From JAWLBY01 sp041687455 (GTDB taxonomy: Bacteria > Pseudomonadota > Gammaproteobacteria > Xanthomonadales > Xanthomonadaceae): a stretch of 64,000 bases of DNA. Positions 49,270 to 57,566 of this stretch are shown in pieces. The stretch is taken from NCBI GenBank assembly GCA_041687455.1, contig JAWLBY010000004.1, positions 62,001 to 126,000 of the forward strand, given 5' to 3'. The notes under the pieces were generated by a model that had not been told where the DNA came from, made no database searches, and saw only the letters and a program-made list of their open reading frames with translations. Numbering within the stretch: the first letter of the stretch is position 1; the number at the start of each line of letters is the position of its first letter. The translations under genes and the position numbers were made by a program.

Positions 49270-49295
49270 GCGATCGGGCGGTCCCGCCCGGTCGC
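49270..49295 (+). terminator. Hairpin after mdh
   Basis: GCGA plus CGGGCGG pair with CCGCCCG plus TCGC, with an unpaired base on each side and a two-base apex that would open into a small loop. It starts 9 bases after the stop and has no T-run. Confidence 0.5.
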
Positions 49296-49411
49296 TCCAC
49301 GCGCCGTAGCCGGCTCGCTCGGTCACCTCGACTCGCCGTAACCGCGAGTCGCTGCCGCGCCGAAACGTCGTAACTCCGAGGTCGGCGCAACTCCGAGTCG
49401 CCGTCACCCCG

Positions 49412-49485
49412 CACTCCGTTCGCGATGAGGTATCGAAGGACGAACGGAGTCCCGCACCATTCGCCCTTCGATACCTCGGGGCGAA
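49412..49485. repeat. Complex inverted repeat upstream of prpB
   Basis: ACTCCGTTCG (49412-49421) pairs with CGAACGGAGT (49441-49450), and TTCGCCC (49460-49466) with GGGCGAA (49479-49485). GAGGTATCGAAGG (49427-49439) also pairs with CCTTCGATACCTC (49465-49477), so the structures compete. It resembles dispersed TTCGATACCTC/CGAACGG repeats of proteobacterial genomes. The 245-base mdh-prpB gap otherwise holds only the mdh hairpin and TCCGAGTCGCCGT-like short repeats. Confidence 0.7.
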
Positions 49486-49505
49486 CGGCATGAGGCAGTG
49501 TCGCC

Positions 49506-50390
49506 ATGTCCAGGACTGAATCCGCCGGCGCCCGTTTCCGGGCTGCCGTCTCCGAAGAATCGCCGCTGCAGATCATGGGCGCGATCACCGCCTATGCCGG
49601 CCTGATGGCCAAACGGGTCGGCTACAAGGCGCTGTACCTGTCCGGTGGCGGTGTTGCCGCCAATTCGCTCGGCGTGCCAGATCTCGGCATCAGCACGATG
49701 GAAGACGTGCTTACCGATGCCCGCAGGATCGTCGATGCGACCGCAATGCCGCTGCTGGTCGACATCGATACCGGCTGGGGCGGTGCATTCAACATCGCGC
49801 GCACGATCAAGTCGTTCATCCGCACCGGGGTGGCTGCGGTGCACATGGAAGACCAGGTCGGCAGCAAGCGCTGCGGCCATCGGCCCGGCAAGGAAGTGGT
49901 GTCGCTGCAGGAGATGGTCGACCGGGTCAAGTCCGCGGTCGACGCACGCGATGACGACGACTTCGTGATCATGGCGCGTACCGATGCGGCGGCAGTGGAA
50001 GGTGTCGATGCAGCGATCGAACGTGCTTGCGCCTATGTCGAAGCCGGCGCGGACATGATCTTCCCCGAAGCGATGACGTCGCTGGACGACTACCGACGCT
50101 TCAGGCAGGCGGTCAAGGTGCCGGTCCTTGCCAACCTGACCGAGTTCGGATCCACGCCGTTCTACACACTCGACGAATTGCGTGGCGCCGAAGTCGACAT
50201 CGCGCTGTACTGCTGCGGCGCGTATCGGGCGATGAACAAGGCCGCGCTGAACTTCTATCAGACGGTGCGACGCGAAGGCACCCAGAAGAACATCATCGAC
50301 ACGCTGCAGACTCGCGCCGAGCTGTACGACTTCCTCGGCTACCACGCCTACGAGGAAAAGCTCGACGAGCTGTTTGCGCGCGGCCGCTGA
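49506..50390 (+). CDS. prpB: 2-methylisocitrate lyase
   Basis: Cleaves 2-methylisocitrate to pyruvate and succinate in the methylcitrate cycle for propionyl-CoA. 294 residues of the isocitrate-lyase superfamily. The catalytic loop is KRCGH with Cys123, the same position as in E. coli PrpB; VDIDTGWGGAFNIART and HMEDQVGSKRCGHRPGK are diagnostic. The prpC gene follows after an inserted acetyltransferase gene. No prpD or acnD is seen in this window. Confidence 0.95.
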   Translation: MSRTESAGARFRAAVSEESPLQIMGAITAYAGLMAKRVGYKALYLSGGGVAANSLGVPDLGISTMEDVLTDARRIVDATAMPLLVDIDTGWGGAFNIARTIKSFIRTGVAAVHMEDQVGSKRCGHRPGKEVVSLQEMVDRVKSAVDARDDDDFVIMARTDAAAVEGVDAAIERACAYVEAGADMIFPEAMTSLDDYRRFRQAVKVPVLANLTEFGSTPFYTLDELRGAEVDIALYCCGAYRAMNKAALNFYQTVRREGTQKNIIDTLQTRAELYDFLGYHAYEEKLDELFARGR

Positions 50391-50393
50391 CCG

Positions 50394-50972
50394 ATGCTGC
50401 CGGTGACGGCCGATTCGCGGGTCAGCCACATCGATACGCCGCGGCTGCGGCTGCGGCGCTGGACGCGCAGCGACCTGCCGGTGTTCTCCGCGATGAACGC
50501 CGACGCGCAGGTCAACCGGCATCTGCTCGGTCCGCTCGATGCGGCGACCAGCCGGGCGATGCTGCAGCGGATCGAAGCCCATCATTCGGTGCATGGCTTC
50601 GGGCTGTGGGCGATGGAGCGACGTGACGACGGCGCATTGCTCGGCTTCGCCGGTCTGCAGATCGTGCCGTTCGACGCTGCGTTCACGCCTGCGATCGAGG
50701 TCGGCTGGCGGATGCTGCCGAGCGCATGGGGCCACGGTTACGCGACCGAGGCGGCGCGGGCAGCAATCGACGACGGTTTCGCGCGACTGTCGATCGAGCA
50801 GGTCGTCGCATTCACGGTGCACGCCAACAGCCGCTCGGAGGCGGTCATGCAGCGGCTCGGCATGCAGCGTGACCCCGCTGGCGATTTCGAACACCCGCGC
50901 CTGCCCGACGGACATGTCCTGCGACCGCACCGGCTGTATCGGCTGCACCGATACGACTGGAAACCCCTGTAG
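50394..50972 (+). CDS. GNAT-family N-acetyltransferase
   Basis: 192 residues with the fold of RimJ/RimL-type acetyltransferases: IDTPRLRLRRWTRSDLPVFS at the start, GWRMLPSAWGHGYATEAARA (acetyl-CoA loop) and VHANSRSEAVMQRLGMQRD. Substrate unknown. It starts 3 bases after prpB and precedes prpC, so it is probably co-transcribed with the methylcitrate genes. Its TAG stop is part of a REP element (50969-50990). Confidence 0.88.
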   Translation: MLPVTADSRVSHIDTPRLRLRRWTRSDLPVFSAMNADAQVNRHLLGPLDAATSRAMLQRIEAHHSVHGFGLWAMERRDDGALLGFAGLQIVPFDAAFTPAIEVGWRMLPSAWGHGYATEAARAAIDDGFARLSIEQVVAFTVHANSRSEAVMQRLGMQRDPAGDFEHPRLPDGHVLRPHRLYRLHRYDWKPL

Positions 50973-51061
50973 GAGGGGCTTCAGCCCCGACCACGGGCCC
51001 GATACCCGCGACAGCGGTGGATCCGGGAACCCGGTTGCGGCTGAGGCCGCTCCTGCGAACA
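50969..51061. repeat. REP doublet between the GNAT gene and prpC
   Basis: TGTAGGAGGGGCTTCAGCCC (50969-50988) has a GTAG head and hairpin GGGGCT/AGCCCC. An inverted partner, GCGGCTGAGGCCGCTCCTGC (51037-51056), faces it. The form matches REP sequences with a GTAG head known from Stenotrophomonas and relatives, which are moved by RAYT transposases. No RAYT gene is in the window. The first unit overlaps the GNAT stop codon. Confidence 0.82.
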
Positions 51062-51086
51062 GATTGAATTGCAGAGGAGACGAACG

Positions 51087-52235
51087 ATGAGCGAACACGT
51101 CCTGCCCAAGGCCAAGAAGTCGGTCGCGCTGTCCGGCACCGCGGCCGGCAATACCGCGCTGTGCACGGTCGGCCGTACCGGCAACGATCTGCACTACCGC
51201 GGCTACGACATCAAGGATCTGGCGACCCGGGCGACGTTCGAGGAGGTCGCCCATCTGCTGGTGCATGGTGTGCTGCCGACCGCGGCGCAGCTCGCCGCCT
51301 ACCGGCAGAAGCTGCAGCGGCTGCGCGGCCTGCCGGCGATCGTGCAGGAAGCACTCGAGCTGGTGCCGGCGAATGCGCATCCGATGGACGTGATGCGGAC
51401 CGGCTGCTCGGTGCTCGGCACCGTGCTGCCGGAGCGCGAAGGCCATCCGATGCACGAGGCGCGCGACATCGCCGACCGGCTGATGGCGAGCTTCGGCTCG
51501 ATGCTGCTGTACTGGTGGCATTTCACCCGCAACGGCCACCGGATCGACGTCGAGACCGATGACGAAACGATCGCCGGTCACTTCCTGCACCTGCTGCACG
51601 GCGCTCCGGCCAGCGAATCGCACATCCGCGCGCTGGACCAGTCGCTGATCCTGTACGCCGAGCACGAATTCAACGCCAGCACGTTCACCGCGCGGGTGAT
51701 CGCCGGTACCGGCTCCGACATGTTCTCGTGCGTCGCCGGTGCGATCGGTGCGTTGCGCGGGCCCAAGCACGGCGGCGCCAACGAGGTCGCGATGGAGATC
51801 ATCGCGCGCTACGGCAGCGCCGACGAGGCCGAGGCCGACATCCGTGCGCGCGTCGAGCGCAAGGAGATCGTGATCGGCTTCGGCCATCCGGTCTATACGG
51901 TCGGCGACCCGCGCAATCCGATCATCAAGGAGATCTCGCGCCGGCTGTGCAGCGAAGGCGGCAATCCGGCCCTGTTCGATATCTCCGAACGGATCGAGAC
52001 GCTGATGTGGGACATGAAGAAGATGTTCCCGAACCTCGACTGGTACAGCGCATCGAGCTACCACATGATGGGCGTGCCGACCGCGATGTTCACGCCGCTG
52101 TTCGTGATCGCGCGCACGTCCGGCTGGGCCGCGCACGTGATGGAGCAGCGGGTCGACGGAAAGATCATCCGGCCGAGCGCGAACTACACCGGGCCGGAAG
52201 ACCGCGAATTCGCCCCGCTCGACGCGCGCGGCTGA
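51087..52235 (+). CDS. prpC: 2-methylcitrate synthase
   Basis: Condenses propionyl-CoA with oxaloacetate. 382 residues of the citrate-synthase family, short type without the N-terminal domain of GltA. VALSGTAAGNTALCTVGRTG and LHYRGYDIKDLA at the start are typical of PrpC; GPKHGGANEVAMEI and GFGHPVYTVGDPRNP carry the active-site histidines. Adjacent prpB supports the methylcitrate role. ATG 51087 follows GAGGAGA; an upstream ATG at 51069 is not needed. Confidence 0.94.
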   Translation: MSEHVLPKAKKSVALSGTAAGNTALCTVGRTGNDLHYRGYDIKDLATRATFEEVAHLLVHGVLPTAAQLAAYRQKLQRLRGLPAIVQEALELVPANAHPMDVMRTGCSVLGTVLPEREGHPMHEARDIADRLMASFGSMLLYWWHFTRNGHRIDVETDDETIAGHFLHLLHGAPASESHIRALDQSLILYAEHEFNASTFTARVIAGTGSDMFSCVAGAIGALRGPKHGGANEVAMEIIARYGSADEAEADIRARVERKEIVIGFGHPVYTVGDPRNPIIKEISRRLCSEGGNPALFDISERIETLMWDMKKMFPNLDWYSASSYHMMGVPTAMFTPLFVIARTSGWAAHVMEQRVDGKIIRPSANYTGPEDREFAPLDARG

Positions 52236-52293
52236 TCGCGGCGGTCAGGCGCAGCGACGGCCGCCACGACACGGGCAGTGGTCGCGCGACCGT

Positions 52294-52737
52294 TCAGTGC
52301 GGGCGCGTGCGGGTGTTGCGGCGGCGGTCCTGGCCATTGGCGCCGGACGCCGCAGTCGGCTTGCGGCTGCGGCCGGTTGCCTTTGTCGTCGCGCGCTTGC
52401 GTTTGCTGCCGGCGCGTGGCTCGGGTTTGGCGGTGGCCGTCGTCGCTGCGGCGCGCCCGGCAGCGGTCGGCCGCGCGCGCCGGGCCGACGCCTGGGTCCG
52501 TTTGCGAAGCTCATGCTCGAGTTCGGTGCCGAGTTCGCTCCACAGCGTGCCGAGTTCGTTGCCGGCGTCGACCACCGCGCTGCCGATCCGGTGCGCGCCG
52601 GTCGACAGCGTCCGCAGCGCGCGGCCGGTGATGTCGGTCCGGCGCGTCAGCACCGTGCCGACCGCCAGCACGCCGGCCGATACGGCGCCGATCGCGGCCA
52701 CCGCGAGCGTGTTCTTGATCAGGTCTGAAACGCTCAT
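52294..52737 (-). CDS. Small protein with hydrophobic N-terminus and basic tail, unknown function
   Basis: 147 residues. ATG 52737 follows GGAGACC. A hydrophobic segment (about 8-32, ALA/GAV-rich) comes first, then a helical part with SELGTELEHELRKRTQ, and then about 60 residues rich in Arg, Lys, Ala and Thr, ending KRKRATTKATGRSRKP and beyond. The tail looks like histone-H1-like or AlgP-like basic tails, so nucleic-acid or polyanion binding is possible. I recognise no family. It lies downstream of ftsH on the same strand. The 148 bases between it and ftsH hold no clear promoter. Confidence 0.7.
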   Translation of the reverse strand: MSVSDLIKNTLAVAAIGAVSAGVLAVGTVLTRRTDITGRALRTLSTGAHRIGSAVVDAGNELGTLWSELGTELEHELRKRTQASARRARPTAAGRAAATTATAKPEPRAGSKRKRATTKATGRSRKPTAASGANGQDRRRNTRTRPH

Positions 52738-52885
52738 TGCCGGTCTCCTGTGGCAGGGAAAGAGCCGGACCTCTCGACGGTGCCGGCCGGCGACCACCGC
52801 GAGCGGGGTTCGCATGGGGCCGGTCGAGTCTACGACCGCCGCTGCGCTGCGGCCTTAACCGGCAGCAACCGCGGCCGGCGCAGGG

Positions 52886-54787
52886 TCACGGCACTGCCGG
52901 GCGATCGTCCGCTGCGGTCCGGCTGCCATCAGCCGCGGCAGAGGCGTCGGTGGCCGGTCCGATGCGTCCGGCGGCGGCGTCATGCTGCCGTTTCAGCGCC
53001 AGCAGGTCGGTGCCACTGATCGTTTCGCGCGCCAGCAGTACGCCGGCGGCCTGCTCGAGCAGTGCACGCTGCGTGCGCAGCAGCGCGCTGGCGTTCTCGA
53101 AGGCTTCGTCGATCAATTCACGGACCGCCTGGTCGATGTCGGAGGCGGTCGATTCGGCGTAGCGGCGCGGCCGCCAGTTGTCGGACACCGGTCCGAGCAG
53201 TGGAGTCGGGTCGCTCTCGTAGCTGACCTGGCCGAGCGGTGCCGCCATGCCGTAGCGGGCGACCATGCTGCGAGCGATCTCGGTGGCCTTGGCCAGGTCG
53301 TCGGCGGCGCCGGTCGACACTTCGGTGAACTGCAGTGTTTCGGCTGCGCGGCCGCCGAGCAGCACGGTCATCCGCTGCATCAGCTCGCTGCGCGTCATCA
53401 GGAAGCGGTCCTCGGTCGGCCGCTGGATCGTGTAGCCGAGCGCGCCGATGCCGCGCGGGATGATCGAGATCTTCTGCACCGGATCACAGCCCGGCAGCGA
53501 CAGCGCGACCAGTGCATGGCCGGTCTCGTGATAGGCAACCACCTCGCGCTCCTTCGGACTCAGCAGCCGGTTTTTCTTCTCCAGCCCGGCCACGATCCGT
53601 TCGAGCGCGGCGATCATGTCGTCCATGCCGACCGCGTCGGCGCTGCGGCGGGTCGCCAGCAGCGCCGCCTCATTGATCAGGTTGGCGAGGTCGGCACCGG
53701 TGAAGCCGGTCGTCAGCGCCGCCAGTTCGTCGAGAGCGACGTCGGCCGCCAGCCGGACCTTGTTGCCGTGCACGCGCAGGATGTCGGCGCGGCCCGCGCG
53801 GTCGGGCCGGTCGACCAGCACCTGGCGGTCGAAGCGACCGGCCCGCAGCAGCGCCGGATCGAGGATTTCCGGTCGATTGGTCGCCGCCAGCAGCACGACG
53901 CCGCTGCGGACGTCGAAACCGTCCATCTCGGTCAGCAACTGGTTCAGCGTCTGCTCCTTCTCGTCGTGGCCGCCGCCGGGCAGCATCGCGCCGCGCGCGC
54001 GGCCAAGGGCGTCCAGTTCGTCGATGAAGATGATGCAGGGCGCCTGTGTCTGGGCCTGCGCGAACAGGTCGCGGACGCGCGCGGCGCCGACGCCGACGAA
54101 CAGCTCGACGAACTCCGAGCCGCTGATCGAGAAGAACGGCACGCCGGCCTCGCCGGCCACCGCGCGCGCCAGCAGCGTCTTGCCGGTGCCGGGCGGTCCG
54201 ACCAGCAGCACGCCCTTCGGGATGTGTGCGCCGAGCCGACCATAGCGCTCCGGTTCGCGCAGGAACGCGACCACTTCGCGCAGTTCCTCGATCGCCTCGT
54301 CGACGCCGGCGACGTCGGCGAACGTGGTGCCGATCTGCTTCTCGACGAACACCTTGGCCCGGCTCTTGCCGATCGCCATCGTGCCGGTCGTGTGGGCGCC
54401 GGTCATCCGTTGTGCGAGATAGAACCACAACCCGAGGAACAGCGCGGTCGGCAGCAGCCAGCCGACCACGCGTTCGAGCGCGCCGGGGCCCGGGCGTGCC
54501 GAATATTCGACGCCGGCGGCATCGAGCTCGGCCGCCAGCCCGGTTTCGACCGGAACGGTACGAAAGCGCCGGTTCCTGCCGTCTGCCGAGCGCTGCCGGT
54601 AGATGCCGTGCAACTCGCCGTCGCCGATCTCGACCGACTCGATCTCGCCGGCCTGCAACGCCCGCTGGAACTCGCTGTAAGGCAGCGTGCTGACCGGTTC
54701 GCTGCGGTCGAGCAGGTCCTGGATCATCACCACCAGCAGCAGCGCGACGACCGCGTACCACAGGTGGAAGTGGAACCTGCCATTCAT
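52886..54787 (-). CDS. FtsH-family ATP-dependent zinc metalloprotease, divergent paralogue
   Basis: Membrane-anchored AAA+ protease that degrades membrane and cytosolic proteins. 633 residues. Two N-terminal membrane segments flank a periplasmic domain. Walker A VGPPGTGKT, Walker B IIFIDELDALGRARG, second region of homology ATNRPEILDPALLRAGRFDR, and zinc site YHETGHALVAL. Many residues differ from the usual gammaproteobacterial FtsH (HETGH in place of HEAGH, LGAHIPKGVLLVG, a different C-terminal tail), so it looks like an accessory copy of the kind found in stress islands. I infer that a housekeeping ftsH lies elsewhere. ATG 54787 gives MNGRFHFHLWYAVV. Confidence 0.9.
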   Translation of the reverse strand: MNGRFHFHLWYAVVALLLVVMIQDLLDRSEPVSTLPYSEFQRALQAGEIESVEIGDGELHGIYRQRSADGRNRRFRTVPVETGLAAELDAAGVEYSARPGPGALERVVGWLLPTALFLGLWFYLAQRMTGAHTTGTMAIGKSRAKVFVEKQIGTTFADVAGVDEAIEELREVVAFLREPERYGRLGAHIPKGVLLVGPPGTGKTLLARAVAGEAGVPFFSISGSEFVELFVGVGAARVRDLFAQAQTQAPCIIFIDELDALGRARGAMLPGGGHDEKEQTLNQLLTEMDGFDVRSGVVLLAATNRPEILDPALLRAGRFDRQVLVDRPDRAGRADILRVHGNKVRLAADVALDELAALTTGFTGADLANLINEAALLATRRSADAVGMDDMIAALERIVAGLEKKNRLLSPKEREVVAYHETGHALVALSLPGCDPVQKISIIPRGIGALGYTIQRPTEDRFLMTRSELMQRMTVLLGGRAAETLQFTEVSTGAADDLAKATEIARSMVARYGMAAPLGQVSYESDPTPLLGPVSDNWRPRRYAESTASDIDQAVRELIDEAFENASALLRTQRALLEQAAGVLLARETISGTDLLALKRQHDAAAGRIGPATDASAAADGSRTAADDRPAVP

Positions 54788-54896
54788 GGACGGGCCTGCC
54801 TGGACGATCGGGTGCCGAGCGGAACGCCGCCGGCGCAGCGGCCGAACGCAATGGGAACCGACTGCCCGGTGCCCGGGCATACCGCGGCCGGTGCCG

Positions 54897-55670
54897 TCAT
54901 CGCGCGGTATACCCGCCGTCGACGACCAGCTCGCTGCCGGTCACGAATTTCGACTCGTCGGAAGCCAGATAGACCGCCGCCCAGGCGATGTCGTCAGGTT
55001 CGCCCATGTGGCCCAGCGGATGCAGTTCCCCGACCTCGCGGCGCGCCGCATCGAGGTCGGTCGCGCCGCTGCTGCGCAGGTGCTGTTCGACCATCGGTGT
55101 CCAGATGTAGCCGGGATGCACCGAGTTCACCCGGATCCGGTCCTTCGCGTAGCACAGCGCATCGGTCTTGCTCATCAGCCGCACCGCGCCTTTCGATGCA
55201 TGGTACGGCGGAACGTCGGCGCCGCCGACCAGGCCGTAGATCGACGACAGGTTGATGATGCTGCCGTGGCCGGCGCGCCGCATCGCGGCGATTGCATGCT
55301 TGGTGCAGAAGAACACGCCCTTGACGTTGACCGCCTGCACCCGGTCCCACTCGGCCTCGGTGATCTCGTGGGTCGGCTTGTTGGCGCCGGAAATGCCGGC
55401 ATTGTTGACCAGCACGTGCACCGCGCCGAAGCGCGTCTCGACCTCGCCGATCGCGGCGGCGACCGCCGCCTCGTCGGTGACGTCGACGTGCCAGAAATGT
55501 GCCTGGCTGCCGCGCGCGAGCAGTTCGTCGGCCAGTGCCCGACCCGCTTCGTCGAGCACGTCGAACACGGCGATCCGCGCACCCTCTTCGGCCATCCGCA
55601 GGGCACAGGCCCGGCCGATGCCGACGGCGCCGCCAGTGATGATGCAGACACGGTCCTGCAAGCGATTCAT
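54897..55670 (-). CDS. Short-chain dehydrogenase/reductase
   Basis: 257 residues, classical SDR. Cofactor loop TGGAVGIG (12-19), NNAG, catalytic Ser in INLSSIYG, and YHASK with the catalytic tyrosine and lysine. The C-terminal TGSELVVDGGYTAR is typical of glucose/3-oxoacyl-type SDRs. Asp in FDVLD after the second strand suggests NAD rather than NADP. Substrate unknown. It is on the same strand as the glucan phosphorylase, 23 bases after it. The frame opens far upstream through the phosphorylase, but ATG 55670 is the family start. Confidence 0.9.
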   Translation of the reverse strand: MNRLQDRVCIITGGAVGIGRACALRMAEEGARIAVFDVLDEAGRALADELLARGSQAHFWHVDVTDEAAVAAAIGEVETRFGAVHVLVNNAGISGANKPTHEITEAEWDRVQAVNVKGVFFCTKHAIAAMRRAGHGSIINLSSIYGLVGGADVPPYHASKGAVRLMSKTDALCYAKDRIRVNSVHPGYIWTPMVEQHLRSSGATDLDAARREVGELHPLGHMGEPDDIAWAAVYLASDESKFVTGSELVVDGGYTAR

Positions 55671-55693
55671 CGTTGTCTCCGGGGTCGGTGGTG

Positions 55694-57463
55694 TCACGGC
55701 GCCGGACCACCGCCGGCCGACGGGCCGAGCAGCAGCGAAGGCCTCCGCTCGAGGTAGGCTTCGGTGACGTAGCGTCGCATCATCCGGTGCGTGTTGAAGT
55801 AATAACCGATCTTGGCGATCGATTGTTTCATCATGCCGATCCAGCCGGCGCGGTCGTCGTGGAAACGCGGCAGCACGCGCCCGGCCAGTGTGTCGTACAG
55901 CTCGCCGGCATCGCGGTTCGGGTCGCCGGCGATGCCCCAGCCGGTCACGCCCTCGATGCAGCCCTCGAGCCACCAGCCGTCGAGCACGCCGAGATTGAGC
56001 ACGCCGTTCAGGCCGGCCTTCATGCCGCTGGTGCCGGATGCTTCGAGCGGCGCTTCCGGCGTGTTCAGCCAGATGTCGACGCCGGCCACCAGTGGCCGGG
56101 CCAGCGCGAGGTCGTAGCCGGGCAGGAACACTGCGCGGACCTGTGGGCCGAGTTCGGCGAGCACGCGCTGGACGCGGACCAGCAACTCGCCGCCGGCGGC
56201 ATCGGCCGGGTGCGACTTGCCGGCGAACACCAGTTGGAACGGGTGGGCGGCGTGGATCTGTCGCAGCCGATCGAGATCGGCGAACAGCAGGTCCGGACGC
56301 TTGTAGGCGGTGAAGCGGCGGGCGAATCCGAGCACCGGCTGGGCCGGATCGAACGCGACCCCGGTGCGCGCCTGGATCAGCGCGAACAGGTCGGCGCGGG
56401 CCTGCCGGTGCGCCGCCCAGACCTGCTCGTCGGGCAGCAACTGATCGAAGCGGCCGATCAGCTCCGGTTCGTGGGCCCAGGCCGGGGCGATGCTGTCGAA
56501 CAGCCGGGCGAACGCTGGATGCGCCCAACTGCCGACATGGATGCCGTTGGTGATCGCGCGGATCCGGTAGCGCGGAAACATCTGCACGGTGGTGCGTGCA
56601 TGGCGTTCGGCGACGCCGTTGACGTAGCCGGACAGGTTCAGCGCGAGCTCGGTCATGTTCAGGCAACTCCGACCGGCCAGCAGCCGCAACGGCTCGGTCG
56701 GGAAGTAATCGTGCAGCAGCCGTTCGTACAGGGAATACGGAAAGCGGTCGTGGCCGGCCTCGACCGGCGTGTGGGTGGTGAACACGCAGGCGTCGCGAAC
56801 GCGCGCAAGATCGAAGCCGGGCATGCCGGCGCCGACCTGCTCCGGCGGCAACGGGTAGCGGCGCAGCAGGTCCAGCGCCAGGAACGCCGCGTGTCCTTCG
56901 TTCAGGTGGAACACGCGGATCGAGAAACCGATCGCCTGCAGCACCCGCAGACCGCCGATGCCGAGCACGACCTCCTGTTTGAAGCGGTAAGTCTCGTCGC
57001 CGCCGTACAGCCGGCCGGTCAGCAGCCGGTCCTCTGCAGCGTTTTCCTCGAGATCGGTGTCGAGCAGCAGCACCGGCACGCATTGTCCGTGCATGCCGCG
57101 CAGCAGATACAGCCATGGGCGGATCCAGACTTCGCGGTGCTCGAGGATCACCGCGACTTTGGCCCGCAGCAGCGTCGCATGCGCCTCGAGCGGCCACGGA
57201 TCGGGCAGGTCGAGCTGGCGGCCGTCGGCATCGAACTGCTGCCGCAGGTAGCCCTGGCGGCTGGCCAGGGTCACGAACACCATTGGCAGGTCGAGATCGG
57301 CACAGGCGCGCGCCGTGTCTCCGGCCAGCACGCCGAGACCACCGCTGTAGGTGTGCAGCGCCGGGTCGACGGCGATTTCCATCGTGAAGTACGCGATCCG
57401 GACCCGGGCCAGGAACGGACCGATCGTGGCCGGGGCGCCGATGCTGGATGGATTCGCACTCAT
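55694..57463 (-). CDS. Alpha-glucan phosphorylase (short bacterial type, GT35)
   Basis: Releases glucose-1-phosphate from glycogen or other alpha-glucans. About 589 residues, the short form of the phosphorylase family. It has IAYFTMEIAVDPALHTYSGG near the start, HLNEGHAAFLAL, NGIHVGSWAHP, and the PLP-lysine region EASGTSGMKAGLNGVLNLGV. ATG 57463 puts IAYFTMEI about 24 residues in. The frame is open to ATG 57535, which would add a poorly conserved stretch. It sits in a same-strand run with the GGDEF gene and the SDR. Confidence 0.9.
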   Translation of the reverse strand: MSANPSSIGAPATIGPFLARVRIAYFTMEIAVDPALHTYSGGLGVLAGDTARACADLDLPMVFVTLASRQGYLRQQFDADGRQLDLPDPWPLEAHATLLRAKVAVILEHREVWIRPWLYLLRGMHGQCVPVLLLDTDLEENAAEDRLLTGRLYGGDETYRFKQEVVLGIGGLRVLQAIGFSIRVFHLNEGHAAFLALDLLRRYPLPPEQVGAGMPGFDLARVRDACVFTTHTPVEAGHDRFPYSLYERLLHDYFPTEPLRLLAGRSCLNMTELALNLSGYVNGVAERHARTTVQMFPRYRIRAITNGIHVGSWAHPAFARLFDSIAPAWAHEPELIGRFDQLLPDEQVWAAHRQARADLFALIQARTGVAFDPAQPVLGFARRFTAYKRPDLLFADLDRLRQIHAAHPFQLVFAGKSHPADAAGGELLVRVQRVLAELGPQVRAVFLPGYDLALARPLVAGVDIWLNTPEAPLEASGTSGMKAGLNGVLNLGVLDGWWLEGCIEGVTGWGIAGDPNRDAGELYDTLAGRVLPRFHDDRAGWIGMMKQSIAKIGYYFNTHRMMRRYVTEAYLERRPSLLLGPSAGGGPAP

Positions 57464-57566
57464 GGCGTGCGGCTCGGCGGCGGATGCGACGATGCTCGTG
57501 ATGGCCCCGCCGCACATCGAGCCGCCGAGCGGCATGCTGCAAGCGCGGCGGCAGCTCCTTGCTCGG

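Noticed and set aside
54897..57542. A single large fusion of the SDR with upstream sequence (881 codons)
   Set aside because: The upstream part is in a shadow frame of the phosphorylase gene; SDR similarity begins at ATG 55670.
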